64,000 bases of DNA from contig NZ_SRLD01000017.1 of the NCBI RefSeq assembly GCF_004745955.1, positions 1 to 64,000 on the forward strand, in the 5' to 3' direction. The position numbers and the translations under genes are program-made. The notes under the pieces were generated by a model. It did not search any database and was not told the DNA's origin. It saw only the letters and a list, made by a program, of their open reading frames with translations. This stretch comes from Hymenobacter elongatus (GTDB taxonomy: Bacteria > Bacteroidota > Bacteroidia > Cytophagales > Hymenobacteraceae). How positions within the stretch are numbered: position 1 is the stretch's first letter; every line of letters starts with the position of its first letter. This document shows positions 46,550 to 57,200 of this stretch, one piece after another.

Positions 46550-47137
46550 ATGGCAACTTCCGAAGCAATACAGGATACAGAAGCCGGAACCGGGACCGAC
46601 CCCAAACGGCTTCTATTATGGCTGATGATGATCAGCATTACCATGATTTTTGCAGCCTACACCAGCGCTTACATCGTGCGGCGCGAGGAAGGCAACTGGC
46701 TGGAGTTTGACTTGCCTGCCAGCCTGTTGTATACCACTGTCATCATAGCCTTGAGCAGCGCCACGATGCAGTGGGCGTGGCTTTCGGCCCGCAAAGACGA
46801 GGTACGGCGCGTACAGATAGGTATTGGCCTGACCTTTATTCTGGGCCTGGTCTTTCTGGTAGGGCAGTGGAACGTGTGGGGCGACCTGGTCGATAACAAG
46901 ATCTTCTTCGGTGGCGTTGACGCTAATCCGTCGGGCTCGTTTCTGTATGTGCTGACCGGCGTGCACGGTTTTCACCTAATTACGGGCCTAATCTTTCTGC
47001 TCATCGTATTGCGTAAAAGCCTGAACTACCAAGTGCATTCGCGCCAGATGCTCTCCATTGGCAACGTCACTATCTACTGGCACTTCCTGGGCGCGCTTTG
47101 GTTGTACCTGTATTTGTTCCTACTTTTGAACCACTGA
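46550..47137 (+). CDS. Cytochrome c oxidase subunit III, first copy
   Basis: 195 residues, five helices, the short form of subunit III. Typical parts are LLLWLMMISITMIFAAYTSAYIVRREEGNW at the start of the core, VLTGVHGFHLITGLIFLL and VTIYWHFLGALWLYLYLFL. Subunit III keeps proton uptake into subunit I stable. It is followed 22 bases later by a longer paralogue, an arrangement usual in Bacteroidota, where the two may occupy different positions in the complex. Confidence 0.9.
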   Translation: MATSEAIQDTEAGTGTDPKRLLLWLMMISITMIFAAYTSAYIVRREEGNWLEFDLPASLLYTTVIIALSSATMQWAWLSARKDEVRRVQIGIGLTFILGLVFLVGQWNVWGDLVDNKIFFGGVDANPSGSFLYVLTGVHGFHLITGLIFLLIVLRKSLNYQVHSRQMLSIGNVTIYWHFLGALWLYLYLFLLLNH

Positions 47138-47159
47138 TTTCGTTTTTACCTCGCTCGTT

Positions 47160-47933
47160 ATGTCCACCACCTCCACGACGCAGACGCTTCCTACCAACGC
47201 CTCCATCGAACGGCCTCGCTCCGGGACCTGGGATGGCGGCAACGAACCCTTCAAGGCTAGCTATGGCAAGCTGATGATGTGGTTCTTTCTGCTGTCGGAT
47301 GCCTTCACGTTTGCTGCCTTCCTGACAACCTACGGGTTGATGCGCCATCGGCACTTAGCTTACACCGGCGACCACAAAGATTTTGTGTTCTCCAGTGCTT
47401 ACTGGCCGATTCCGGACCACGTTTTCAATTCTTTTCCCGGCCTGCATGGAGTAGATCTGCCCCTGGCTTTCGTGGCCTTGATGACGATGATCCTCATTTT
47501 TAGCTCCGTAACGATGGTGCTGGCCGTAGAAGCCGGCCACCGCATGGATAAGGCTGACGTGCAGAAATGGCTGCTCTGGACCTTGCTGTTTGGCGCCACA
47601 TTCCTCAGCTGCCAGGCGTGGGAATGGTCCCACTTTATCCATGGCACCGACGCAGGTACTAAAATGCTGGATGGCACCATTTTTTATGGCGCCAATCTTC
47701 AGATGAATCAATACGGTCCGGTGCTGTTTGCCGACTTATTCTTCTTCATCACCGGCTTCCATGGAACACACGTATTCAGCGGTCTGGTTTTGCTCACGTA
47801 TTGCTTCATTGCTACTACCAACGGCACATTCGAGAAGCGGGGCCATTATGAGATGGTGGAGAAAGTAGGTCTGTACTGGCACTTCGTAGACTTGGTGTGG
47901 GTATTCGTATTCACCTTCTTCTACCTCGTCTGA
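47160..47933 (+). CDS. Cytochrome c oxidase subunit III, second copy
   Basis: 257 residues, five to seven helices. It begins with a polar N-terminus and GTWDGGNEPFKASYGKLMMWFFLLSD, then WEWSHFIHGTDAGTKM, FITGFHGTHVFSGLVLLTYC and YWHFVDLVWVFVFTFFYLV, all subunit III hallmarks. It is longer than the preceding copy, mainly by an inserted segment around 55-90 (FSSAYWPIPDHVFNSFPGLH). The two proteins are clearly related but not recent duplicates. Confidence 0.92.
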   Translation: MSTTSTTQTLPTNASIERPRSGTWDGGNEPFKASYGKLMMWFFLLSDAFTFAAFLTTYGLMRHRHLAYTGDHKDFVFSSAYWPIPDHVFNSFPGLHGVDLPLAFVALMTMILIFSSVTMVLAVEAGHRMDKADVQKWLLWTLLFGATFLSCQAWEWSHFIHGTDAGTKMLDGTIFYGANLQMNQYGPVLFADLFFFITGFHGTHVFSGLVLLTYCFIATTNGTFEKRGHYEMVEKVGLYWHFVDLVWVFVFTFFYLV

Positions 47934-47940
47934 TTCTTGG

Positions 47941-48041
47941 TTAGGAGCTGAGTCTCAACACGCACGAAGTAGGGACGTTCACGGTCCGGTTTCTTGCTCC
48001 TGTGCTCTCAGTTCTTACTTGTTAGTTCTCAATTCTTAATT
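47941..48041 (+). repeat. Wobble hairpin and degenerate 7-base repeats before the subunit IV gene
   Basis: TAGGAGCTGAG (47942-47952) can pair with CTCAGTTCTTA (48007-48017) as an 11-bp RNA stem using two G-U pairs. From 48007 five units of 7 follow (CTCAGTT, CTTACTT, GTTAGTT, CTCAATT, CTTAATT), close to CTYANTT. They end 9 bases before the ATG. Confidence 0.6.
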
Positions 48042-48049
48042 CCCAAACA

Positions 48050-48391
48050 ATGGCTCATAACGCAACTGACCACACCCAGCCAACTGGGGAGATCCAAAAG
48101 CCGGTTACGGGCTGGATCTGGAAGACGTTCTTCGTTCTGGTCGGCATCACGGCCCTGGAATTCGCGGTTACGTTCATCATGGACCCCAGCACTTTCCGGA
48201 ACTCCATTCTGATTATCCTCACTATTTTCAAGGCCTTCTTCATCGTTGCTGAGTTCATGCACCTGAAGCATGAGACCAAAGGCTTGATCTGGACGATTAT
48301 GATTCCGATGGCCTTGCTCATCTGGCTGATGGTTGCTCTGATTACGGAGGGCTCTGCTATTGGAGAGGCTATCTTCAGCGCCTTCAAATAA
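48050..48391 (+). CDS. Cytochrome c oxidase subunit IV
   Basis: 113 residues with three helices after a polar, His-containing N-terminus (MAHNATDHTQPTGEIQKP). The motif FIVAEFMHLKHETKGL is typical of the bacterial subunit IV of aa3/caa3 oxidases. It is a small structural subunit of the enzyme encoded upstream. The gap to the SCO gene is 4 bases. Confidence 0.86.
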   Translation: MAHNATDHTQPTGEIQKPVTGWIWKTFFVLVGITALEFAVTFIMDPSTFRNSILIILTIFKAFFIVAEFMHLKHETKGLIWTIMIPMALLIWLMVALITEGSAIGEAIFSAFK

Positions 48392-48395
48392 ATCA

Positions 48396-49058
48396 ATGCG
48401 GCCCAAGCAAACCCTGTTTCTAGGCCTCATTCTGCTATTGCCGGTACTGGCGTTTTTGTTTCTCAAAACCTTCGGTACCAATCGTTTCGCGCTGCCGACT
48501 TACCTGCCCGAACGTGTCGACTCGACACAAATAGGCGGGGAGTGGCAGCGCGATACTGTTTTTCATACCCTCGCCGACTTTCGCTTGCCGTCCCAATTGG
48601 GGCGGGTCGTGAGCCAGCAGGATCTGAATGGCGGGCTGTATGTGACCAGTTTCTTGTCCACTCCGTGCTCCGGCGCATGTCAGACTCTGAATAGCCAATT
48701 GATGCGTGTGCAGGAGAAATTCCGCAGAGAGTCCCGCGTCAGGCTAGTTTCCTACACCACCGATTCGGTGGCGGTGCTGGCGCGCTATGCCGAGCAGTAC
48801 GGGGCCATTGCCGGTAAATGGTTCTTCCTGACCGGTGACAAAACGGCGCTCTACCGGTTAGCTACTCAGGAGTATCGTTTGCCCACGCCTGCAGGGGCCA
48901 CACCCGGACTGGTACAAAGTCAGAACCTGTTTCTGGTGGACCGAGAGAAGCGGGTGCGGGGAATTTACGACGGCACGAAAGTGCGCGAGGTAAACCGCCT
49001 CATCACCGAAATCAGTGTTTTGCTCTACAACTATGACCACGACAAACCCAGTCGTTGA
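48396..49058 (+). CDS. SCO1/SenC-type copper chaperone with altered copper site
   Basis: 220 residues: an N-terminal signal anchor (LFLGLILLLPVLAFLFL), then a thioredoxin-like fold. The copper-binding CxxxC is present as STPCSGACQTL. The third ligand in SCO proteins is a His near the C-terminal strand; here the matching segment reads GLVQSQNLFLVDREKR, with Gln in its place. SCO delivers copper to CuA of subunit II or acts as a thiol reductase. The ATG at 48396 lies just after the subunit IV stop; the gene overlaps the following DUF420 gene by 26 bases. Confidence 0.85.
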   Translation: MRPKQTLFLGLILLLPVLAFLFLKTFGTNRFALPTYLPERVDSTQIGGEWQRDTVFHTLADFRLPSQLGRVVSQQDLNGGLYVTSFLSTPCSGACQTLNSQLMRVQEKFRRESRVRLVSYTTDSVAVLARYAEQYGAIAGKWFFLTGDKTALYRLATQEYRLPTPAGATPGLVQSQNLFLVDREKRVRGIYDGTKVREVNRLITEISVLLYNYDHDKPSR

Positions 49059-49587
49059 CCCTGGCAACAGCGCCAGACTCAAGATCATCATGCTCGTTCT
49101 GGCGGCGGTAGTTCCGCTGCTGGTGGCCATTTTGCACTACTTCCCCAGCAGTTTCCAGATTCCGGGTGCGCAGGTGAAGTTTTTACCCGCGTTGAATGCG
49201 GTGTTGAATTCCCTGACTGCTGTATGTCTGCTGCTGGGCTACTACTTCATTCGTCAGAAGCAGGTGCTGCGCCACCGCGCCATGATGGGCACCGCATTTT
49301 TGTTGGGTTCCCTGTTCCTGGTGTCGTATGTGGTCTACCACTCCCAGGTTGAATCCACCAAGTTCGGGGGCGAAGGCCTGATCCGAAGCGTATACTACTT
49401 CATTCTGTTGACCCACATTGCGCTGGCTGCTATTACGGTAGGCTTGGTGCTGTTTACGCTCTACTTTGCCCTTACCCAGCAGTTTGCCAAGCACCGGCGC
49501 ATTGCCCGCTGGACCTTTCCCGTCTGGCTCTACGTATCGGTTACGGGTGTTATCGTGTACTTCATGATTTCTCCGTATTACACCTGA
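49033..49587 (+). CDS. DUF420 family membrane protein (CtaM/YozB-like assembly factor)
   Basis: 184 residues, five helices. DUF420 includes Bacillus CtaM, which is needed for assembly of active caa3/aa3 oxidase. Conserved histidines are seen in VAILHYFPSSFQIPG, VLRHRAMMGTAFLLG, SYVVYHSQVESTKFGG, LTHIALAAITVGL and QFAKHRRIARWTFPVWLYVSVTGV. The ATG at 49033 is used although a GTG at 49015 is in frame. It overlaps the SCO gene, so the two are probably co-translated. Confidence 0.85.
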   Translation: MTTTNPVVDPGNSARLKIIMLVLAAVVPLLVAILHYFPSSFQIPGAQVKFLPALNAVLNSLTAVCLLLGYYFIRQKQVLRHRAMMGTAFLLGSLFLVSYVVYHSQVESTKFGGEGLIRSVYYFILLTHIALAAITVGLVLFTLYFALTQQFAKHRRIARWTFPVWLYVSVTGVIVYFMISPYYT

Positions 49588-49627
49588 GCTACGGAAACTA
49601 TTCCGCGCGTAACGGGTTAGAAAAGAG

Positions 49628-49873
49628 ATGAGAAAGACTGTAGAAACCGGACTGTTTGCGTTGTTTCTGAGTGTGCTGCTGAGCTTGGCTCCGCTAGCTA
49701 CCCAGGCCCAATGCACCATGTGTAAAACGCAGGTGGAGTCGGCCCGCACTGAGAAGGACTCGTATGACACCTCGGGGCTGAACAAAGGCATCGTGTACCT
49801 GATGACCATTCCGTACCTGCTGATCGGAACGGTGGGGTACTTTTGGTACCGCAACAGCCACAAAAAGAAATAG
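49628..49873 (+). CDS. Small exported CxxC membrane protein
   Basis: 81 residues: a signal-like N-terminal helix (GLFALFLSVLLSLAPLATQAQ), then QCTMCKTQVESARTEKD with a CxxC pair, and a C-terminal helix (GIVYLMTIPYLLIGTVGYF) with a basic end. It is widespread next to SCO and DUF420 genes in Bacteroidota. The thiol pair beside a copper-chaperone gene suggests a role in copper or thiol handling during oxidase assembly, but this is inference. Its stop overlaps the next start by one base. Confidence 0.75.
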   Translation: MRKTVETGLFALFLSVLLSLAPLATQAQCTMCKTQVESARTEKDSYDTSGLNKGIVYLMTIPYLLIGTVGYFWYRNSHKKK

Positions 49874-50253
49874 TGGCCGAACCCTCGTCCACGGGATGGG
49901 CCCTGCTGAATCTGAAGTGTCCGCGGTGCCACCGCGGACCTTTGTTTAAGTACTCAGCCCTAAGTCTATCCAAATTCGATGACATGTACGAAACCTGCTC
50001 GGAGTGCGGCCAGCACTACGAGCCCGAGGTGGGTTTTTACTGGGGAGCCATGTATATCAGCTACGGGTTTTCCGTGGGCATCGTGGTGATAGTAGGTGTA
50101 TTGCTGTATTACTTGGCCCACGATCCGGCGGTTTGGGTGTACGTAACGACGGTAGCGGTGACGGTACTGCTGCTCACACCCTTGCTGTTTCGCTATGCCA
50201 GGGCCGTGATGCTGTATTTTTTCGGCGGAATCAGGTATCAGCCGGAGCGTTGA
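49873..50253 (+). CDS. DUF983 family zinc-ribbon membrane protein
   Basis: 126 residues. The N-terminal part holds two Cys pairs (CPRCHRG and CSECGQHY) forming a likely zinc ribbon; two helices follow (GIVVIVGVLLYYLA and VTTVAVTVLLLTPLLF), ending FFGGIRYQPER. DUF983 proteins are often encoded beside cytochrome oxidase genes; their role is not known. I choose the GTG at 49873, which overlaps the preceding TAG, over a TTG at 49843. The unit ends at the terminator at 50296-50321. Confidence 0.82.
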   Translation: MAEPSSTGWALLNLKCPRCHRGPLFKYSALSLSKFDDMYETCSECGQHYEPEVGFYWGAMYISYGFSVGIVVIVGVLLYYLAHDPAVWVYVTTVAVTVLLLTPLLFRYARAVMLYFFGGIRYQPER

Positions 50254-50295
50254 AGATAAGCCCGACGCAAGGCTAGGGCAGAGGCTAAAAATAGG

Positions 50296-50321
50296 AAATG
50301 CCGCCGTTTGGCGGCATTTTT
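50296..50321 (+). terminator. Terminator of the respiratory locus
   Basis: AAATGCCGCC (50296-50305) pairs exactly with 50310-50319, followed by T residues, 42 bases after the DUF983 stop. It closes the oxidase and assembly-factor region. Confidence 0.85.
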
Positions 50322-50377
50322 GTTTGGGCCATACCCCACATTACGGCCGCCTTACCGGGGCCTAGTTTATTCTGCTA

Positions 50378-53300
50378 TTGAAATCGTTCCGATTTTCCCC
50401 ATTTGTCCTGCTGCTGGTCGCTGCCCTGTGTTTCGTGGGCGCGTTTCTGAGCAACCGTTTTGGGACCCGGGGCTCCGATGTGCTGGTGCACACCGATGTG
50501 GTGCGCCTACAAAATCTAATTGAAGGGGCCGAGCGTATTGCGCAGCGTGACGCGGCGGAGGTAGCGCGGCAGCTGCAAAGCGGGGAGTTGAATTTTGGTA
50601 CCCTGGTGGGCCATACTACCTACCCGTGCTTCGTGTTTCGGGGCGATAAGCTCCTGTATTGGTCGGACCACACGACCCGGCCGGAACCGGAGAATGCCGG
50701 CCAGAACTTCCGCGAGAAGCTCGTGGAAATGAAGTTTGGCTACTATCTGGCGCTGAGTCAGCCCGCCGGGCCATATGTAGTGCTGACGTATGTGCCGCTG
50801 GAAAAACGCTACGGTATCAGCAACCGCTACTTGCGGGAAGGAGCGGAAAAAGCGCTGTTTCGGGAGCTGAATGTGCGCATTATGGCCAATATGCCGGGCT
50901 CCCGTCTGCCGTGGCTGCGTTCGGCGGAAGGCAAATACCTTTTCTCAGTTGAGAGTCTGCAGCCCAATCCTATTGCCGGCAAGTATCTGCTGCTGGCCTT
51001 TCTGGCGTTGGGCACGGTGCTGTACGTGCTGGGGTGGCTGCTGCTGACCAGGCGCTGGTTGGAAGAAGGCCGGATTGTGGCGGGCGCGGCTAGCGTCGTC
51101 GTGCCGCTGGCGGCGTACCGGGCGGCACTGCTTTACCTGGGGCTGCCATTCTCCGTGGTCGAGCTGCCCTTATTCGACCCGCGGGTGTACGCCGCGTCCT
51201 GGCTGTCGCCTTCCCTGGGCGACCTGCTGATTAATGCCCTGTTGCTGATGCTGACGGCGTACTATGCGCTGCTGCTGTTTCGACGGTACGGAATAGTACG
51301 GCAAGTGCGCCAGATTCAGAGTCTGGCCGGCCGGACGGCTATTGGAGTCATAGCCGTTTTTGCTTTCCTGGGGATGCTGGAGCTGCTATTTCAGTTTTAC
51401 TCCAATAGCTTCAATAACTCGCAGCTCGTTCTGGACATCACCCAGAATATCCAGATTTCCGGGTTTAAGCTGCTCCTGTGCTTGGCCATCGTGCTGCACA
51501 CGGGCAGCTACTTGGTCGGGTTCTATATTCTTTCCCAGCTGTTCATTACCATCGGGCGGCCCTCGACCAAGCAGGCGGGGGTATTCCTGCTGGCCGCATC
51601 AACCCTGGTTTTTTTGCCTACCGGGGTCGTGCTGGGCGAATCACATGCGGTGTTGCTAGGGCTGACGCTGCTCTTCTTTTTGGTAGTGCGCATTACGGGG
51701 CTGAAGCAGATTGCTGCCATCATGCCCTACCAGATCTACCTTTTTATTTTCCTGATGCTCGGCATTAGCTCGGCCGTAGGAGCCTTGGCCCTGTACGAGC
51801 ATTTTGACCGCCAGCTGGTATTGACCAAGCAAAAAATAGCGGGTAATCTGCTGGTCGACAACGATCTGCAGGGCGAGTACCTGCTGGCGGAGCGCACCCG
51901 CGAAATGGCCGCCGACCCCTTGATTCGGTCGATGCTGGCCAGCCCTTTCTCCAATCAGGATGTGGTGCGGCAGAAGATCGTGAAGTACTATCTGCGCGAC
52001 TATTTCGATAAGTACGAAGTGCTCGTAACGCTGTTTGATCCGACGGGTAAGCCCATTCAGGAGGCAAAAGCCACATCTACACTAGCCCCGTTGCGCCGCC
52101 AGCTGCTGCGCACGGCCCTGCCCACCGACCAGCCCAACGTCTACCTGATTCGCAACCCTAGCTCGTTCAGTACGCGGCGCTACGTGGCCTTCGTGGCCGT
52201 GCCCAGCCCGCGCGGGGGCGTGAGTACGGTGCTGCTGGAGCTGTCGTTGAAAAAGCTCACGGCCTACAGCGTAGTGCCGGAGCTGCTGGTCGACCAGAAG
52301 TTTTTCCAGCCCAGCCTGGGGCCCCGAGTTGAGCTACGCTGGTTTCGAGCACGGCCGGCTGGTGTACAACGAAGGAGATTTTGACTACGGAAATCAACTC
52401 TCGCTGCAGCAGCTGCAGGACCCGCGGCTGTACAGCACCGGCCTGTCCGTGAATGGCTTTCACCACCTGGCTGTGCGCGGGCCACAAAACCGGACGGCGG
52501 TGGTTACGACGGCTACCTACTCCTTCACCGACTGGCTGGCGAACTTCTCGTTTCTGTTTCTGCTACACACCTTTTTCTGGCTTCTGGCCATTGGTATCTA
52601 CATGCTGGCGCGGGGGCGCTATTTCGAAGCCTTTCGCACCAATTTCAGCACCAAGATTCAACTGTTCCTCAACTTCGGTATTCTGGTACCGCTCATTGTG
52701 GTCAGTATTGCCACCGCCAGCCAGGTGACCAACTTTTACAAGCGCGACCTGCTGCGCACCTACGAGCGGCGGGGCGAGGCTGTGCAGGCAAACCTGCTGA
52801 AAAACCGGGCCGTACTGGCCGATTCGGCGAGCCGCACCGCCCTTATCGATCTGGCCGAAAACGTATCGAGTCTTACTGAAACCGACCTGAACCTGTATAA
52901 CGCGCAGGGCCAGCTGCTGGTGAGCAGCCAGCCGCTTATTTTCGAGTCGGGCCTGCTGGGGCCGCTGATGAACCCGCAAGCTGCCGCCGCCCTGGCTGAG
53001 CAGGCCCAGCCCCGGGTGTTGCTGACGGAACGGGCCGGCTCCCTGTCGTTCAACTCCCTCTACCTGCCCCTGCGCACGACCATGGGGCCGGAGCGCGCCA
53101 GCGTGGTGGTGGGCTACGTGGGTATTCCCTTTTTCGACTCGGAAAAAGAGCTGGACAACAAGCTTATCGAGCTGATATCGACCATTCTGAACATCTTCAC
53201 GGTGATGTTTATCCTTTTTTTGATCCTGACTTTCATTGCGTCGCGGCTGCTGACGTCGCCGTTAAAGGTGCTGACCGAGAAGTTGAAGCACACCACGCTC

Positions 53301-54110
53301 ACGGGCCAGAATGAGATGCTGGCCTACGAGTCGTCGGATGAAATAGGGCTGCTGGTGCGCGAGTACAATGCCATGCTGCTGAAGCTGGAGGAAAGCAAGC
53401 AGGAATTGGCCACCCAGGAAAAAGAAGCCGCCTGGCGCGAAATGGCCCGGCAGGTGGCCCACGAAATAAAGAATCCGCTGACGCCGATGAAGCTCTCGTT
53501 GCAGTTTCTGCAGAAAGCCATAGCCGAAAACCGCCCCAACACGGAGGAGCTTATCAGCCGAATTTCCCAGACCCTGATTACGCAGGTCGACGTGCTGAGC
53601 GACATTGCCACCTCGTTCAGCAACTTCACCAACCTGCCCGCCATGCGCCCCGAGCGGCTGGACGTGGCCTCCATTTTGCGCCGGTGCGTGGGGCTGCACC
53701 AAGGTGGGGCCCGGGGCGGTAGCATTCAGCTGGCCCTGCCTGCCGCCGCCGAAGCAGAGCAGTACCAGGTCTTTGCCGACGAAAATCTGCTGGTTCGCAC
53801 GTTCAATAACTTGCTCATCAACGCGCTGCAGGCGGTGCCGGAAAGCCGCAAGCCGCTGATTACGGCCCGCCTGGAGGCGTATGGCGACGACCGGGTGCGG
53901 GTCTGTATTCAGGACAACGGCGCGGGCATCCCGGAAAACGTGCGCGACAAAGTGTTTGTGCCCAACTTTACGACCAAAGAATCGGGCTCGGGTATCGGGC
54001 TGGCCGTGGCGCGGCGCGGCATCGAAAGCGCCGGCGGCAAAATCTGGTTTGAAACGCAGGAGAGTGTCGGCACCATGTTCTGCATAGAACTGCCGCTGGC
54101 TCCAGCCTAG
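50378..54110 (+). pseudogene. NtrY-like sensor histidine kinase split by a one-base frameshift
   Basis: Two overlapping frames make one kinase of about 1243 residues. The first (50378-52384) has a signal anchor, an extracytoplasmic part and several helices, ending out of frame. The second (from about 52326 to 54110) resumes with ELSYAGFEHGRLV, then membrane helices, a HAMP domain, H in MARQVAHEIKNPLTPMKLSL, N box FNNLLINALQ, DNGAGIPENV and GSGIGLAVARRG. Reading the run GGGGCCCC (52318-52325) one base shorter restores one continuous protein. It could be a true lesion, a phase-variable run or a sequencing error. The start is a TTG at 50378. Confidence 0.85.
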
Positions 54111-54207
54111 ACTTTTGTGTCGGCAGCAGCTTCAGGCACGAAAGAACCCACAGTATGCGTTGTGGAGCCAAGCCGCCGCCCGTCGACTACTCTCTGTTTT
54201 TGCCCGA

Positions 54208-57200
54208 ATGATCAGCAGCAATACGCTTAACATCCTGCGCATTTGCCTGCTGCTGCTGGGGCTGTTGGGGCCGTGCGTGGTCCGGGCCCAACAGCAGCGC
54301 GAGGTCCCTTCGTCGCGGCGCTGCCGGTGGGTGCGCCTCACGCCGGGCCGCGATACCACCCGCTTTGCCCTCACCGATTCGGTGACCATCGTGCCCTCGT
54401 CGGTGAGCGTGCTGGGCCGGTCGGTGGCCTACGACCCGCGCACCGACCGCTACCAGCTTGTGCGGCCGGCCCCGGTGGCTGATTCAGCTGCTGCCCTAGC
54501 CGATTCGGTGCTGGTATGCTACCGGGTGCTGCCGCTGCGACTTACAGCTCCGCGCTTCCGGCGGCCGCGCGGCCTGATGGACAGCGTGAGCTTCGGGCGG
54601 CGGCCGTTCGGCTACGACGACTTTGCCGTGAAAGAGCAGATTCTTAATACGCCCGGCATCAGCAAAACCGGCAATCTTTCGCGGGGCGTCTCCTTTGGCA
54701 ACACCCAGAACGTGTTTGTCAACTCTTCGCTCAACCTGCAGCTCGACGGCAAGCTCACGGATGATATCACGCTGACGGCCGCTATTTCCGACCAGAGCGT
54801 GCCGTTTCAGCCCGAAGGCAACACCCAGCAGCTCCAGGAATTCGACCGGCTCTATATAACTCTCACGCATCCGCGCTGGAACCTGACGGCCGGCGACGTG
54901 GTGCTGCGCAACAAGCCCGATTATTTCCTGCGCTTCTACAAAAACGTGCAGGGCGCGGCCGTTGAGGCTAATCTGGGGGCAAAACCCGGCCGCCGAAGCA
55001 ACACGGCCGCAGCGGCGGGCGTGGCCAAAGGCAAGTTTGCCTCCATCGACATTGCGCCCATCGAGAACGTGCAGGGCCCCTATCGGCTGCGGGGGCCCAA
55101 CGGCGAGCAGTTCATCATTGTGCTGGCCAACTCCGAGCGGGTGTACCTCGATGGCCGGCTGATGACGCGCGGCTTCGACTTCGACTACGTTATCGACTAC
55201 AACCAAGCGGAAGTGACGTTTTCGCCCCAGCACCTGATTACCCGTAATTCGCGCATCAAGATTGATTTTGAGTATTCCGATTTCAACTACGCCCGCTCGC
55301 TCTACCAGCTGAGCCACTACCAGGAGCTGGGCAAGCTGAGCGTGCACGCCAACTACTACCGCGAAGCCGACAACCCCGACAACTCGCCCAACCTCAGCCT
55401 GAAGGACAACGAGCGGACGATTCTGCAAAACGTGAGTGAGAATGTGAGCCAAGTGAGCACGCCCGGCGCCGACTCGGTGCAGTACGACCGGCGGCAGGTG
55501 CAGTACAATCGTATCGTCAGCCTGGACCCCGTAACCCAGCAACCCACGGTCGTCTTTACCTACCCGCCCGACTCAACCCGGGGCGTGTACACGGTGCGCT
55601 TCACCGATAAAGGCGCGGGCCTGGGCAGCTACAACCTAAGTGCCCGCTTCACCAATGCCAACGGCCGCGTGTACGAATACGTGGGCCCGGGCAGAGGCCG
55701 CTACCTCGATGAGCGGCTCTTGCCCACGCCCTTGGAGAAGCAGATGATTTCGGTGGGGGTCAGCTACCGGCTCGACTCGACTACCACCGTTTTCGTGGAC
55801 GTGGCTTCCACGGAGCTGGACCTCAACCGATTTTCGCCCACTACCGATAAAGGCCAGGCCGTGCGCGTAGGCTACGCGGTGCAGGATAAAGTGCTGGTGC
55901 TGCCGGTTCTCAAAGCCTACAAGTTTCGCAGCGCCCTGGACTACGAGTATACCAGCCACCGCTTTGCGCCCATCGACCGGTACCGCGACATTGAGTTTGA
56001 CCGCAACTGGAGCACGACCAGCACGGTGCAGGGCAACGCCACGCGCCGGGTGGCCCGGGAAGACAACGTGCTCAACTTCTCGGTAGGAGCCATAAAGGAC
56101 CTCAACAACGTCATCAACTACCGCGTGACGCGGCGCTACCGGGCCGGGGAGGTGAACGGGATTCAGAACTGGCTGGATGTGGCCCAGAAAATCGGGGATG
56201 TGGAGCTGCGTACGGGCTTATTTCTGCTCTTCACCGACGCGGGCCGGTTCCGCTCGCAGTGGGCGCGCGGCGAAGCTACGGCCCGCTATGCCCGCGGTAC
56301 CATCATTCCGGGCTACGCGTACCGATTCGACAAGAACCGCGTGGCCCTGCCCGGCGGCGACTCGCTGAGCTCGGCTAATTATTTCGACGAGCATAACGTG
56401 TTCGTGCAAAGCCAGGACAGCGCCAAAACCCGCTTCCGCTTCGACTACACCTACCGCCGCGACCAGACGCCGCTGCTCAATGAGCTGCGCACCCGGGGGC
56501 AGGCCCAGACCTGGCAGGGCACGCTGGCCAGCCGCATTGGCAAAAATCAGGACCTTAATCTGCTGGCTACTTACCGCGACCTATCGGCCCGCGACAGTGC
56601 CCGCCAGAGCACCGTGCTGGGCAAAATTGACTGGAACGCGTCGTTTCTGCAGAACGTGCTGCGCTCCGAAATGGGCTATAGCGTGGCTACGGGCCGGGAG
56701 CTGAAGCGCGACTTCTCGTTTTTGCCGGTCGCGGCCGGCCAGGGGCAGGGCACGCACTACTACCAGGACACCAACGGGGACGGCCGGCAGCAGAAAGACG
56801 AGTTCTTTGAGGCCCAAACGCCCGACGCGCAGTTTCGCACCTACATCAAGGTGTTTTTGCCCACCGACGACTACATCGTGGCCTTCACCAACCGCTTCAG
56901 CTACCGGCTCACGACGAGCGCGCCACGCCAGTGGCGTGACCAAACGGGCCTGCGCAGCCTGCTGGCCCGGTTTTCCACCGTCAGCAGCGTCACCCTCGAC
57001 CGACGCACGATCGACAAAGACCTGAGCTCCCGGCTCAATCCCTTCGCCTTCCAGACCGCCGACACGCTGCTGCTCTCCCTGAACAAGCTGCTGCGCAATA
57101 CGCTGTATTTCAACCGCTCCAATCCTATTTTTGGAGCCGAGTTTACGGTCCAGCAAACGCAGCAGAAAGTGCTGCTCACCCAGGGCTTCGACATCCGCAA

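Noticed and set aside
41390..48041. 7-base repeats as a CRISPR array
   Set aside because: Units are only 7 bases, degenerate and without spacers, and no cas gene is present.
52329..54110. Second half of the kinase as a separate gene
   Set aside because: It starts in the middle of a domain with no membrane anchor of its own at the start, and joins exactly to the preceding frame after a one-base correction.
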